A stretch of 64,000 nt of DNA from JAPOUP01 sp965221405 (GTDB lineage Bacteria > Pseudomonadota > Alphaproteobacteria > Rhodobacterales > Rhodobacteraceae): assembly GCA_965221405.1 (NCBI GenBank), contig CBDCSE010000002.1, positions 372,001-436,000 on the forward strand, written 5' to 3'. Every line of letters starts with the position of its first letter. Position 1 is the stretch's first letter. Shown piece after piece: positions 44,761-54,579 of this stretch. Both the position numbers and the translations under genes were made by a program. The notes under the pieces are model-generated. The model saw only the letters and a program-made list of their open reading frames with translations, did no database searches and was not told where the DNA came from.

Positions 44761-46314
44761 TCAACGGCCCGTGCTTTCGGCAACCCGGAGCGGGCGTTCC
44801 GACCATTCAGCGACAGCCGCATCGTGTCCGGCCACAAGTGCCTGTACGGACGGACCGATAATGTCGGTCACCAGGCTTGGGTAGACACCTAGCAGAAGCG
44901 TCATGGCCACCAGAGGAGTGAAGACCAGGCGCTCGCGCCAGCTGAGATCCGTGATCGACTTCAGCGCTTCCCGAACCAGTTCCCCCATCATCACGCGGCG
45001 ATAGAGCCAGAGAGCGTAGGCCGCGCTCAGGATCACACCTGTCGCCGCCAGGGCCGCGACCCATGTATTGGCCTGGAAGATGCCTATCAGCGTCAGGAAC
45101 TCACCGATGAACCCGGATGTGCCGGGCAGGCCGACATTGGCCAAGGTGAACAGCATGAAGATCAGTGCGTAGGCCGGCATCCGGCTGACCAGACCGCCGT
45201 ATGCATCGATCGCCCGGGTATGCATCCGGTCGTAGATCACGCCTACGCACAGGAACAGCGCTCCGGAAATGAAGCCGTGGCTGAGCATCTGGAAGATGGC
45301 GCCGTCGATCCCCTGCCGGTTCGCCGCGAAGATGCCCGCCGTGACATAGCCCATATGAGCGACCGAGGAATAGGCAATCAGCTTTTTCATATCCTCCTGG
45401 GCCAGAGCGACCAGAGAGGTGTAGACGATGGCGATGGCGCTCAGCCACAGCACCATCGGCGCAAACAGGTCGGACGCGACCGGAAACATCGGCAGGGAAA
45501 ACCGCAGGAACCCATAGCCACCCATTTTCAGCAGGATCGCCGCCAGCACCACCGAACCTGCGGTCGGCGCCTGGACATGGGCGTCGGGCAGCCAGGTATG
45601 CACCGGCCACATCGGCATCTTGACCGCAAAGCTCGCGAAGAACGCGAGCCAGAGGAGCGTCTGAAGACCGCCCACGACATTGATTCCAAGTATCGGGAGA
45701 CCGTCGGAAGCGAAACCATGTACGAGAAGCGCCCGGATATCCGTCGTTCCCGCATCCTGGTATATCGCGATCATCGCCACCAGCATCAGCACAGAACCGA
45801 GAAAAGTGTAGAGGAAGAACTTGAAGGCGGCATAGATGCGTTCCCTACCTCCCCAAATGCCGATGATCAGGAACATCGGAATCAGGCCACCCTCGAAAAA
45901 CACGTAGAACAGCACGAGGTCGAGCGACGTGAAGACACCGATCATCAGCGTTTCCAGCGTCAGGAAAGCGATCATGTAATCCTTCACACGGTGCGTCACG
46001 CCCCAGCAGGCGATGACCGTAATCGGCATCAGGAAAGTGGTCAGAATCACGAACGGCATCGAAATGCCGTCAATACCCATCCTGTATTTCAGTCCCAGCA
46101 GCCACTCGCGTTCCTCCACGAACTGGAATCCGGTATCGCCGGGCTCGAAATTCGCGACCAGGAAAAGCGAGATGATGAATGTCACCGAGGTCGCGGTCAG
46201 CGCCAGCCATCTGGCATTCCGCCGGGCGGGTTCATCATCCCCCCGCAGGAACAGCGCCAGAATTCCCGCCGCCGCAATCGGCAGGAAAGTCACGATGGAG
46301 AGAACATTTTCCAT
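44761..46314 (-). CDS. nuoM: NADH-quinone oxidoreductase subunit M
   Basis: A 517-aa antiporter-like subunit. Key segments are WLLGLKYRMGIDGISMPFVIL, FYVFFEGGLIPMFLIIGIWGG with its conserved Glu, FAVKMPMWPVHTWLPDAHVQAPTAGSVVLAAILLKMGGYGF and EDMKKLIAYSSVAHMGYV. Its ATG shares one base with the nuoL stop (TGATG), the usual coupling. The longer frame upstream overlaps nuoL coding and is ignored. Confidence 0.96.
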   Translation of the reverse strand: MENVLSIVTFLPIAAAGILALFLRGDDEPARRNARWLALTATSVTFIISLFLVANFEPGDTGFQFVEEREWLLGLKYRMGIDGISMPFVILTTFLMPITVIACWGVTHRVKDYMIAFLTLETLMIGVFTSLDLVLFYVFFEGGLIPMFLIIGIWGGRERIYAAFKFFLYTFLGSVLMLVAMIAIYQDAGTTDIRALLVHGFASDGLPILGINVVGGLQTLLWLAFFASFAVKMPMWPVHTWLPDAHVQAPTAGSVVLAAILLKMGGYGFLRFSLPMFPVASDLFAPMVLWLSAIAIVYTSLVALAQEDMKKLIAYSSVAHMGYVTAGIFAANRQGIDGAIFQMLSHGFISGALFLCVGVIYDRMHTRAIDAYGGLVSRMPAYALIFMLFTLANVGLPGTSGFIGEFLTLIGIFQANTWVAALAATGVILSAAYALWLYRRVMMGELVREALKSITDLSWRERLVFTPLVAMTLLLGVYPSLVTDIIGPSVQALVAGHDAAVAEWSERPLRVAESTGR

Positions 46315-48425
46315 CAGCCGGTCCCGCCGGCAAGCATCATCCACGTGACGAGGATCACGATCCCGACAACCATGGCAAAGGCATAGGTGAAGATATAGCC
46401 GGACTGCGCCCGAACCGTGACCGACGTCAGGAACGGAACGATACCCATCGCAAGGCCGTTTATGGTGCCGTCAATCACGCTACCGTCGCCGCGCCGCCAC
46501 AGGACGCGGGCGATCGATCCCGCGGGACGCACGAACGCCACGTCGAACATCTCATCGAAATACCATTTGTTGCGCAGGAACAAATAGAGCGGGCGCTGGT
46601 TTTCGGCCAGTCTGCCCGGCAGATCCGGTCTACGGATATAAAACAGCCAGGCGGTGGCAAGTCCGAGCAGCATGGCGATGAACGGCGCGAGCTTCACCCA
46701 AATGGGCGCATGATGCGCCCGGTCCATCACATGGTTGTCCGGATGCGAGAACAAAGCCCCCTGCCCCGGCACCCATCCGGCGGCCTTTTGCGCATTGCCG
46801 GCATGGGTTCCACCGTCCGCGCCCCCAGCCTGTCCAAGGCCATCCGCGCCGTGACCGTCACCCGCGCCATGTTCCGCCCGGTCATGATGCGGGGGGATGC
46901 CAAAGAACCTGTCAACAGTCTCATGTTCGCCGAAGAACTGCCCAAACCAGACCACGCCGGCAAGGACTGCGCCCAGCGCAAGCGCCCCGAGAGGCACCAG
47001 CATGGTCCATGGACTTTCATGGGCATGTTCATGCGCCTGCCCGTCGCCACGCGGTGCGCCGTAAAAGGTCATGAACATCAATCGCCACGAATAGAAGCTC
47101 GTGAACACGGCAGCCACAACCAGGATCCAGAACGCGAAATCGGCGGCGCCCGTCTGCGCACCCCAGGCACTTTCGATGACCGCATCCTTGGAGAGAAAAC
47201 CCGCGAAGCCGATATGCGTAAGAGGAACGCCGACGCCGGTAATGGCCAGTGTACCCACCATCATCGCAAGGAAAGTGTACGGAATCCTGTCTTTCAGGCC
47301 CCCGTAGTTCCTCATGTCCTGTTCATGATGCATCGCATGGATCACCGATCCCGCCCCGAGAAACAGCATTGCCTTGAAAAAAGCGTGGGTGAGCAGGTGA
47401 AACATGGCTGCCGAATAGACGCCGACGCCGGCGGCGACGAACATGTAGCCAAGCTGGGAGCAGGTTGAATAGGCGATCACCCGCTTGATATCGTTCTGGA
47501 CCAACCCCACCGTAGCCGCGAAAAACGCGGTAAGCGCACCGATGTAGACGACGAAGGTCTTCGCCTGCGGCGCGAATTCCATCAGCGGCGACATGCGACA
47601 GACGAGGAACACACCCGCCGTCACCATTGTCGCCGCATGGATCAAAGCGGAGACTGGTGTTGGACCCTCCATCGCGTCCGGCAGCCAGGTGTGCAGGAAC
47701 AGCTGGGCGGACTTTCCCATCGCACCGACAAACAGAAGGAAGGCTGCCAGATTGGCGGCGTTCCAGTCCGTCCAAAGGAAAGGGATCCGTGTCTCGGCCA
47801 GTTCCGGCGCCTTCTCGAAGATGACGTCCATGGATATCGAGTCGGTCAGCAGGAAGAGTACGAAAATGCCCAACGCGAACCCGAAATCCCCCACCCGATT
47901 GACCACGAACGCCTTGATCGCCGCGGAGTTGGCGCTGGACCTGCGAAAGTAAAATCCGATCAGGAGATACGAGGCGACACCAACACCCTCCCAGCCAAAA
48001 AACATCTGAACGAGGTTATCAGAGGTCACCAGCGCAAGCATCGCGAATGTGAAGAACGACAGATAGGCGAAAAACCGCGGCCGGTAGCTCTCGCCTTCGC
48101 GGAAGTTGCCGTCGTTCGCCATGTAGCCGAAGCTGTAGAGGTGGACGAGCGCGGAAACCGTCGTCACCACAACCAGCATGATCGCGGTCAGCCGGTCCAG
48201 ACGGATCGCCCAATCGGTTGCGAGGCTTCCCGATTCGATGAACCGCATAATGACGATCCGCCGGGTCTCGCCATCGAAATCTAGGAATACGGCCCAGCTC
48301 AGCAGGCAGGACAGGAAAAGCAGGCCTGTGGCGATCCATTGCGCGGCTGTCTCGCCGGTCAGCCTCCACCCAAAACCGCAGAGGATGGCGCCGACCAGGG
48401 GGGCGAGTACGATGGTGGCTTCCAT
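46314..48425 (-). CDS. nuoL: NADH-quinone oxidoreductase subunit L
   Basis: A 703-aa distal antiporter-like subunit. It has IRLDRLTAIMLVVVTTVSALVHLYSFGYM, FFGWEGVGVASYLLIGFYF, GKSAQLFLHTWLPDAMEGPTPVSALIHAATMVTAGV and NDIKRVIAYSTCSQLGYMFVAAG. The lateral helix and final TM anchor follow near the C-terminus. A His/Gly/Ala-rich loop (residues about 490-545, with PPHHDRAEHGAGDGHGADG) is an insertion of variable sequence. Starts 6 bp after nuoK. Confidence 0.96.
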   Translation of the reverse strand: MEATIVLAPLVGAILCGFGWRLTGETAAQWIATGLLFLSCLLSWAVFLDFDGETRRIVIMRFIESGSLATDWAIRLDRLTAIMLVVVTTVSALVHLYSFGYMANDGNFREGESYRPRFFAYLSFFTFAMLALVTSDNLVQMFFGWEGVGVASYLLIGFYFRRSSANSAAIKAFVVNRVGDFGFALGIFVLFLLTDSISMDVIFEKAPELAETRIPFLWTDWNAANLAAFLLFVGAMGKSAQLFLHTWLPDAMEGPTPVSALIHAATMVTAGVFLVCRMSPLMEFAPQAKTFVVYIGALTAFFAATVGLVQNDIKRVIAYSTCSQLGYMFVAAGVGVYSAAMFHLLTHAFFKAMLFLGAGSVIHAMHHEQDMRNYGGLKDRIPYTFLAMMVGTLAITGVGVPLTHIGFAGFLSKDAVIESAWGAQTGAADFAFWILVVAAVFTSFYSWRLMFMTFYGAPRGDGQAHEHAHESPWTMLVPLGALALGAVLAGVVWFGQFFGEHETVDRFFGIPPHHDRAEHGAGDGHGADGLGQAGGADGGTHAGNAQKAAGWVPGQGALFSHPDNHVMDRAHHAPIWVKLAPFIAMLLGLATAWLFYIRRPDLPGRLAENQRPLYLFLRNKWYFDEMFDVAFVRPAGSIARVLWRRGDGSVIDGTINGLAMGIVPFLTSVTVRAQSGYIFTYAFAMVVGIVILVTWMMLAGGTG

Positions 48426-48431
48426 GAACTC

Positions 48432-48737
48432 CTACCCCTTCATCACATTAACGTCCTCAACGTCGATCGTGCCCCGGTTACGGAAAAAACAGACCAGGAT
48501 CGCGAGGCCGATGGCAGCCTCGGCCGCGGCGACGGTCAGAACGAACAGGGTGAATATCTGGCCGACCAGATCACCGAGGAAACTGGAAAAGGCGACAAGG
48601 TTGATGTTGACCGCAAGCAGGATCAACTCGATGGACATCAACAGGACGATAACGTTTTTCCGATTGAGAAATATCCCGAAAATCCCGATGACCAAAAGGG
48701 TCGCGGCAACGGTCAGATAATGCTCCAGACCGATCAT
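48432..48737 (-). CDS. nuoK: NADH-quinone oxidoreductase subunit K
   Basis: A 101-aa three-TM subunit: MIGLEHYLTVAATLLVIGIFGIFL, NVIVLLMSIELILLAVNINLVAF with its conserved Glu, and TLFVLTVAAAEAAIGLAILVCFF with the second Glu. The ATG at 48737 gives the family-normal N-terminus. A 246-bp gap separates it from nuoJ upstream, which is unusual because these genes normally overlap or abut. Confidence 0.95.
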   Translation of the reverse strand: MIGLEHYLTVAATLLVIGIFGIFLNRKNVIVLLMSIELILLAVNINLVAFSSFLGDLVGQIFTLFVLTVAAAEAAIGLAILVCFFRNRGTIDVEDVNVMKG

Positions 48738-48983
48738 TCGCGCTCTCCGAACGACACGGGCGAGGGCTGGCGGAACGTATGCCCGCGACGGGTCCGGCAG
48801 GGACCGCGCACTGGAGAGGGCTTGGCCCCGGATCGCCGGCGGCCGCCCGCCAAACCCCGGGAAACCCACCATTCTGTTCCCGGTCCCATTCCCCGAGACG
48901 GATACATGCCGTCCCAGGGCCCCACCGTTCCCGGACCTGCCGTCATGGGAGTCTCCACAGGCCCGTCACTTTTCGCGGACCGG

Positions 48984-49607
48984 TCATATCCCCTGCCCCG
49001 GCCTGACATCCCTGACCTGAAGTGCCGAAGCTGGATCACGGTAGATCTGGGCTATGATGTCCTGCCGCTTGATATTCACTCTATGCCTGAGGGTCAGCAC
49101 GATCGCTCCTACCATCGCAACCAGCAGCACCAGACCGGCCAGCTGGAAAAGCAAGAGATAATCGTCATAGAGCAGCCTTCCGAGAGCCGCCGTGTTATGT
49201 GCCTCCGATACGGCCGGTGTCACTGCGGCACGAAGCCCGTCCGCGTGCTCTGAATACGTCCATGTCCCGATGACAAGCCCGAGTTCCATCAGGAGCACGA
49301 CGCCGACCAGAAGCGCGAGGGGAAGGTATTGTGCCATTTCCGCTTTCAGTTCAGCGAAATCCACATCGAGCATCATGACCACGAACAGGAACAGTACAGC
49401 CACGGCACCCACGTAGACAATTATCAACAGCATCGCCACGAACTCGGCGCCCAGCAGCACGAACAGGCCGGCGGCGCTGAGGAACGCCAGTATCAGCCAG
49501 AGCACCGAATGCACCGGATTTCGGGCGGTCACAGTCAACAGGCCAGCGGAGACCGACACCGCCGAGAACACGTAGAAGGCGAAATCCGCGACTCCCAACG
49601 CTGTCAC
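48984..49607 (-). CDS. nuoJ: NADH-quinone oxidoreductase subunit J
   Basis: A 207-aa subunit with five TM helices. ARNPVHSVLWLILAFLSAAGLFVLLGAEFVAMLLIIVYVGAVAVLFLFVVMMLD is the NuoJ core with the pi-bulge helix TM3. It overlaps the preceding CMD-like gene by 4 bp, so it is coupled to it. A charged C-terminal tail follows the last helix. Confidence 0.95.
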   Translation of the reverse strand: MTALGVADFAFYVFSAVSVSAGLLTVTARNPVHSVLWLILAFLSAAGLFVLLGAEFVAMLLIIVYVGAVAVLFLFVVMMLDVDFAELKAEMAQYLPLALLVGVVLLMELGLVIGTWTYSEHADGLRAAVTPAVSEAHNTAALGRLLYDDYLLLFQLAGLVLLVAMVGAIVLTLRHRVNIKRQDIIAQIYRDPASALQVRDVRPGQGI

Positions 49608-50008
49608 TCCCTCTCCTCGCCGTCACGCGCCTCGGACGCAAGCTGCATCGCCTTGGCCATGGCCGGTGCGCCACCGAACATTCCCGCAAGCGCGATCGTT
49701 TCGTCGATCTCCCGATCCGTCGCTCCGGCGATGCGCGCGTGGCGGACCGTCATCCTGATCTGTGGCTCCGCGTTGGCGCCGATGACGGTCAGTCCCATCA
49801 GCGTCAGCAGCAGTCTGGCCTTTGCGCTCAGCCCGTCAGGATTCAGCGTCTTTCCGAAAAAAGCCTCCATAACCTCCCTGGGCATGGTTGGCCACATTCT
49901 CTCGATGGCGGCGGGATCGACCCGCTCCATCGTCGGGACCATGGCTTTGGCCCAGTCGCTGCCAAGCCTGATCAGATCATCGAACGGATTTTTCGGGGTA
50001 TCGGTCAT
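49604..50008 (-). CDS. Carboxymuconolactone decarboxylase-like protein within nuo operon
   Basis: A 134-aa all-helical protein of the CMD/AhpD-like family. SAKARLLLTLMGLTVIGANAEPQIRMTVRHARIAGATDREIDETIALAGMFGGAPAMAKAM matches the CMD motif region, but the CxxC peroxidase Cys pair of AhpD is absent. It overlaps nuoI and nuoJ by 4 bp each, so it is made together with complex I. Accessory genes at such positions are known as unidentified reading frames in Paracoccus and Rhodobacter nuo operons. Its role in complex I is unproven. Confidence 0.8.
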   Translation of the reverse strand: MTDTPKNPFDDLIRLGSDWAKAMVPTMERVDPAAIERMWPTMPREVMEAFFGKTLNPDGLSAKARLLLTLMGLTVIGANAEPQIRMTVRHARIAGATDREIDETIALAGMFGGAPAMAKAMQLASEARDGEERE

Positions 50009-50499
50009 CGGTAAGGTGCGTCCAGTTCGAGGTTGCGGGCGATCTCGGCCTCCCAGCGCTCACCGTTCTCCAGCAGCTTTTCCTTGGTGTAGAACAGCTC
50101 TTCCCGGGTTTCCGCGGCGAATTCGAAATTCGGGCCCTCTACGATCGCGTCGACCGGACAGGCTTCCTGACAGAAGCCGCAGTAAATGCATTTCGTCATG
50201 TCGATGTCATAGCGCGTCGTGCGGCGACTACCGTCCTCGCGCGGCTCGGCGTCTATGGTGATGGCCTGCGCCGGACAGATAGCCTCGCAGAGCTTGCAGG
50301 CGATGCAGCGTTCCTCACCGTTCGGATAGCGCCGAAGCGCGTGCTCACCACGGAACCTGGGGCTTAAGGGGCCTTTCTCATGCGGGTAATTCACCGTCGC
50401 TTTCGGTGCCAGAAAATACCTCATTCCAAGGGTGAATCCCTTGAGAAAGTCCCATAGCAGGAAGTATTTCCCTGCGCGGATCCAGTCGATCTGGCTCAT
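50005..50499 (-). CDS. nuoI: NADH-quinone oxidoreductase subunit I
   Basis: A 164-aa subunit carrying clusters N6a and N6b. The two 4Fe-4S motifs are CIACKLCEAICP and CIYCGFCQEACP, with GEHALRRYPNGEERC before them. The N-terminal amphipathic helix (WDFLKGFTLGMRYFL) lies on the membrane. The start at 50499 (MSQIDWIRAGKYF) is the family-typical one. A 152-bp gap separates it from nuoH. Confidence 0.96.
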   Translation of the reverse strand: MSQIDWIRAGKYFLLWDFLKGFTLGMRYFLAPKATVNYPHEKGPLSPRFRGEHALRRYPNGEERCIACKLCEAICPAQAITIDAEPREDGSRRTTRYDIDMTKCIYCGFCQEACPVDAIVEGPNFEFAAETREELFYTKEKLLENGERWEAEIARNLELDAPYR

Positions 50500-50651
50500 A
50501 CGGGCGCTCCTATCGCACGGCCGGAACGTACGCCAGCGCACCATACGCATCCAATTCCGTCCCGCGATCCGAATCCGCGCCCGGGACAGCCATATCCCGG
50601 ATCCGGCCGCTCCGGACCCGTGGTTCTCCGCATGACCCAGTCTCCAAGTGT

Positions 50652-51689
50652 CTAGCCTCCAAATGTCCAGCGCGCGTAAGCGCCGGCGAAAGCGCCGAAA
50701 TGCGCGAAAAACGCCACGATCACGACCCAGGCGATCGACGTCGGCAGAAACACCTTCCATCCCAGCCGCATAAGCTGGTCATAGCGATAGCGCGGTACGA
50801 TCGCTTTCACCATCGCGAAGAGGAAAAAGAAGAACACCATCTTCGCCACCATCCACAGCGGACTGTCGGCCAGCCACGGGATCGGCGAAAGCCAGCCGCC
50901 AAAGAAAAGAAGGCTGATCAGGGCGCACATCAGGAAGATGGCGATGTATTCCCCCGCCATGAACAGCAGGAACGGCGTCGATGAGTATTCGACCTGATAT
51001 CCCGCCACAAGCTCCGATTCCGCCTCCGGCAGATCGAACGGCGGACGGTTGGTCTCGGCGAGGGCGCTGACGAAGAACAGCACCACCATCGGGAAGTGCG
51101 GCAGCCAGTACCAACTGAACAGCCCATAGGCACCGTCCTGCGCGCGCACGATATCGCCGAGATTAAGCGAACCGGTGGAAATTATGACCCCGACGATGAT
51201 GAAGCCTATGGAAACCTCGTAACTGATCATCTGCGCGGCCGATCTGAGCGATCCCAGGAAAGGATATTTGGAATTTGACGCCCAGCCTCCCATGATCACG
51301 CCGTAGACCTCGAGTGAGGAAATCGCGAATACATACAGAACGGCGACGTTTATGTTGGCCAGAACCCAGGTATCGCTGAAGGGAATGACCGCCCAGGCGA
51401 CCAGCGCGAGCGTGAAGGAAACCAGGGGAGCCAGCATGAAGACCGCCCGATCCGCTCCCGCGGGAACCACAACTTCCTTGACCACGTATTTCAGCACATC
51501 GGCCACCGACTGCAGCAGCCCGTATGCACCTACGACGTTGGGTCCCCTGCGCAACTGAACGGCGGCCCAGATCTTGCGGTCACCGTAGACCAGAAAGAGC
51601 AGCGAAATCATCACGAAACCGATCATCAGCAGGCACTGGGCGGCGATGATCAGGGCGATGCCCAGACCCGAGGAAAGGAAGTCAGTCAT
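50652..51689 (-). CDS. nuoH: NADH-quinone oxidoreductase subunit H
   Basis: A 345-aa membrane subunit forming the quinone chamber. Conserved pieces are RRGPNVVGAYGLLQSVADVLKYVVKE, GGWASNSKYPFLGSLRSAAQMISYEVSIG, and ETNRPPFDLPEAESELVAGYQVEYSS with the loop of acidic residues near the quinone entry. It ends with WTFGG. It is the first gene after a 298-bp spacer downstream of nuoG. Confidence 0.96.
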   Translation of the reverse strand: MTDFLSSGLGIALIIAAQCLLMIGFVMISLLFLVYGDRKIWAAVQLRRGPNVVGAYGLLQSVADVLKYVVKEVVVPAGADRAVFMLAPLVSFTLALVAWAVIPFSDTWVLANINVAVLYVFAISSLEVYGVIMGGWASNSKYPFLGSLRSAAQMISYEVSIGFIIVGVIISTGSLNLGDIVRAQDGAYGLFSWYWLPHFPMVVLFFVSALAETNRPPFDLPEAESELVAGYQVEYSSTPFLLFMAGEYIAIFLMCALISLLFFGGWLSPIPWLADSPLWMVAKMVFFFFLFAMVKAIVPRYRYDQLMRLGWKVFLPTSIAWVVIVAFFAHFGAFAGAYARWTFGG

Positions 51690-51987
51690 GGTTCCTCGTA
51701 CGTGCGGTGCGCCGCCATCCGGTCTCCGGCAGACCCAGCATTATCGCATGCCATCCGGTGTAAACCGCATTCAGACCAGAAATGCCAGTCTTCCACCGGG
51801 GAACTGCGGGCGTATCCCCTGACGGAATGGGATCCGGCCTGCGGAACGGTATGGGAGACCGCCGGGCAAAAGACTCCGGGGAACGAATGGGATCGCGGAG
51901 AGGTCAGGCTCTCGCTACGTTTGGACGGCAACCCACGGACGGGTGGTGTCGGTGGCCTACGGCTTCTGCGGTGGCGGGTCATCGGCG
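51690..51987. other. Spacer inside the nuo operon (nuoG-nuoH)
   Basis: 298 bp with no recognised gene between two subunits that are usually adjacent. No promoter or terminator is convincing. It could contain a decayed accessory gene. Confidence 0.4.
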
Positions 51988-54000
51988 TCACTCCGCCGCG
52001 ACCGGAATTCCGGTGCGGGCGCGGGAGGACAGTTCAGCCATCAGCGCCGAAGCACGGGCGATCGGATTGGTCAGGTAGAAATCCTTGACCGCGTTGCGGA
52101 AATCGGCGTCGCCCGGACGTTCAGGCGGTATGGGCTTCCACTCGTTCTCGGGAACCTGGTCGATCGCCGCCAGAACCGGAACCTCCTCCACGAGCTGCCC
52201 GCGTAGCTGCGCCAGCGTATCATAGGGCAGCGCCTCACCGAGTGTGGCGCTGAGCGCCCGCAGGATAGCCCAGTTTTCCTTGGCCTCGCCGGGCGGGTGG
52301 TTCGCCCTCAGCGCCAGCTGCGGTCGTCCTTCGGTATTGACGAAAAGCCCGTTCTCCTCGGTATAGGCGGCGGCCGGAAGGATGATGTCCGCCTGATGGG
52401 CGCCCCGGTCACCGTGACTGCCCTGGTAGATGACGGTCGGTCCGGAAGGAATTTCGACCTCGTCCGCGCCGAGACTGTAGACCGCGCTCGCACCGTCAAG
52501 GGCGGCGGCGAGGCCACCTTCGGTGACACAGCCGACGTCCAGCGCACCGACGCGCGCGGCGGCCGTGTGCAGCACAAGCAGCCTGGCCGACGATGCTCCG
52601 GCAATCCCCATGACCTGACTCAGAACCGCTTCGCCGTCGTCGCCTGTCAGCGCCCCCTGGCCAACGATGACAAGATCCGGGACCGGATATCCGCCGGAAC
52701 CGGCCTCATCCGCCATTCTGAACAATGCCTCGCGCCCGTTTCCGAGATGTGTGTGGCCGTAGGTCAGATCGACCGCCTCACCGATCAGCGACACATCGGC
52801 GCCGGAAAGCCACGCCTTACGGATCCGCGCGTTGAGAACAGGAGCCTCATCCCGCGGGTTCGTGCCGACCAACAGGATCGACCTGGCCGTATCGATATCC
52901 TCAATGGAAGCGGTTCCCACATAGGCTGATCGGTTTCCCGCCGGCAGCCTGGCCCCATCGGTACGGCACTCAACGGAACCTCCATCACGCTCAACCAGCT
53001 TCCTCAGCGCAAAAGCCGCCTCGACCGGCGCGAGGTCGCCGACAAGCCCGGTCACCTTGCCGCCCTTCATGGCCTCCGCAGCCCGGGCAAGGGCCTCCGC
53101 CCACGGGGCCGGCCTGAGCTTACCGTTCTCGCGGATATAAGGACGATCCAGACGCTGCCGTCGGAGACCGTCCCAGACGAAGCGTGTCTTGTCGGAAATC
53201 CACTCCTCGTTCACACCGTCATTGTTGCGCGGCAGGAACCGCATGACCTCACGTCCCTTGCAATCGACGCGGATATTCGATCCCAGCGCGTCCATCACGT
53301 CGATCGATTCGGTCTTGGTCAGCTCCCAGGGGCGGGCCGTGAACGCGTATGGTTTGCTGGTGAGCGCCCCTACCGGACAGAGATCGATGATGTTTCCCTG
53401 AAGGTTTGAACTGAGCGTCTCGCCGAGATAGGACGTTATCTCCGCGTCCTCTCCCCGGCCCGTCTGGCCCATCTGCGAGCTTCCCGCAACTTCGGTGGTG
53501 AACCGAACGCAGCGGGTGCAGGAAATGCAGCGCGTCATGTGGGTTTCCACCAGCGGCCCGAGATCCAGGTCGTCGACGGCGCGCTTCGGCTCACGGAACC
53601 GGCTGAAGTCGACTCCGTAGGCCATGGCCTGGTCCTGCAGGTCACATTCGCCGCCCTGATCACAGATCGGGCAGTCAAGGGGATGGTTTATAAGCAGGAA
53701 TTCCATCACGCCTTCACGCGCTTTCCTGACCATTGGGGATCTGGTCCTTACCTGGGGAGGCTGGCCATCCGGTCCCGGTCGCAGGTCGCGCACCTGCATC
53801 CCGCAGCTGGCGGCTGGCTTCATCGGTCCGCCGACAACCTCGACAAGACACATCCTGCAGTTCCCGGCGATGGACAGCCGTTCATGATAGCAGAACCGCG
53901 GCACCTCTATCCCGACCTGCTCGCAGGCCTGGATGAGCGTCATCGCGCCGTCGACAATGACTTCCTGACCGTCAATGATAATGGTCCGCAAATCACTCAT
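51988..54000 (-). CDS. nuoG: NADH-quinone oxidoreductase subunit G
   Basis: A 670-aa iron-sulfur subunit. The 2Fe-2S ferredoxin domain is at the N-terminus (VPRFCYHERLSIAGNCRMCLVEV), then the His-Cys cluster N5 region (INHPLDCPICDQGGECDLQDQ) and CISCTRCVRFTTEVAG / IIDLCPVGALTSKPY for the 4Fe-4S clusters. The C-terminal molybdopterin-oxidoreductase-like domain follows without a cofactor site. The ATG at 54000 (MSDLRTIIIDGQ) is chosen. Confidence 0.96.
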   Translation of the reverse strand: MSDLRTIIIDGQEVIVDGAMTLIQACEQVGIEVPRFCYHERLSIAGNCRMCLVEVVGGPMKPAASCGMQVRDLRPGPDGQPPQVRTRSPMVRKAREGVMEFLLINHPLDCPICDQGGECDLQDQAMAYGVDFSRFREPKRAVDDLDLGPLVETHMTRCISCTRCVRFTTEVAGSSQMGQTGRGEDAEITSYLGETLSSNLQGNIIDLCPVGALTSKPYAFTARPWELTKTESIDVMDALGSNIRVDCKGREVMRFLPRNNDGVNEEWISDKTRFVWDGLRRQRLDRPYIRENGKLRPAPWAEALARAAEAMKGGKVTGLVGDLAPVEAAFALRKLVERDGGSVECRTDGARLPAGNRSAYVGTASIEDIDTARSILLVGTNPRDEAPVLNARIRKAWLSGADVSLIGEAVDLTYGHTHLGNGREALFRMADEAGSGGYPVPDLVIVGQGALTGDDGEAVLSQVMGIAGASSARLLVLHTAAARVGALDVGCVTEGGLAAALDGASAVYSLGADEVEIPSGPTVIYQGSHGDRGAHQADIILPAAAYTEENGLFVNTEGRPQLALRANHPPGEAKENWAILRALSATLGEALPYDTLAQLRGQLVEEVPVLAAIDQVPENEWKPIPPERPGDADFRNAVKDFYLTNPIARASALMAELSSRARTGIPVAAE

Positions 54001-54054
54001 GGCGGGTCCTGCTGCTCGCGGGCGCTCGTGCACCGCACCGCACATCGTATTGCT

Positions 54055-54471
54055 CTATCTCGCGCGCAGAATCCAGCCTGTCAGCGAGTTTTTGTTGATT
54101 TCCTCACGTCCGAGGCGACAGTAACTCCCGGCATCTCCCTCGGTCACGCCATGTTCCTCCAGATAGGCGTCGCGCATACCAGTCAGCCGCGCCTTCGCCT
54201 CCGGGCTCCTGCGCATCCTGTCGAGATCCCCGCGGGTGTAGCCAAGTGAGAACACGTAGTTTCTCAGTTCGTGAAGGCGACGGATAACCCGAAACATCCG
54301 AGATGATATCGTCGGGCAGTTCTTCCGAATCGCGTCACCGATAGCCGCGGCCAGGAACTCGTGCTGTACCCGCTGGTTGTCCTCAAGAGGTGGCAGCTCC
54401 TTACCGGCAAATGCCGCGGCGGGAACCAGAAGGACCACGACAATACATCTCAGGGTACCGTCAAGCCGCAT
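54055..54471 (-). CDS. DUF5333-like periplasmic protein in nuo operon
   Basis: A 138-aa exported protein. The signal peptide MRLDGTLRCIVVVLLVPAAAFAG is followed by a helical domain: AAIGDAIRKNCPTISSRMFRVIRRLHELRNYVFSLGYTRGDLDRM, then SYCRLGREEINKNSLTGWILR. Two Cys could form a disulfide. The pattern resembles DUF5333, found between nuoF and nuoG in Rhodobacterales. Function unknown; a periplasmic complex I accessory or assembly role is plausible only from position. Confidence 0.7.
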   Translation of the reverse strand: MRLDGTLRCIVVVLLVPAAAFAGKELPPLEDNQRVQHEFLAAAIGDAIRKNCPTISSRMFRVIRRLHELRNYVFSLGYTRGDLDRMRRSPEAKARLTGMRDAYLEEHGVTEGDAGSYCRLGREEINKNSLTGWILRAR

Positions 54472-54579
54472 TTTCCGGCCCCTCACCATCTCTCTCGACA
54501 CCCAACGCTTCCAGCCGACCGGACACGGGCTGGAGTCCATATGTCCTTCCAGCCTAAGGCGAACCTCCATAGGGAACCA

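Noticed and set aside
45220..46386. Long plus-strand open frame opposite nuoM (388 codons)
   Set aside because: It is rich in His, Arg and Gln as expected for the reverse of membrane-protein codons and lies entirely opposite a certain gene.
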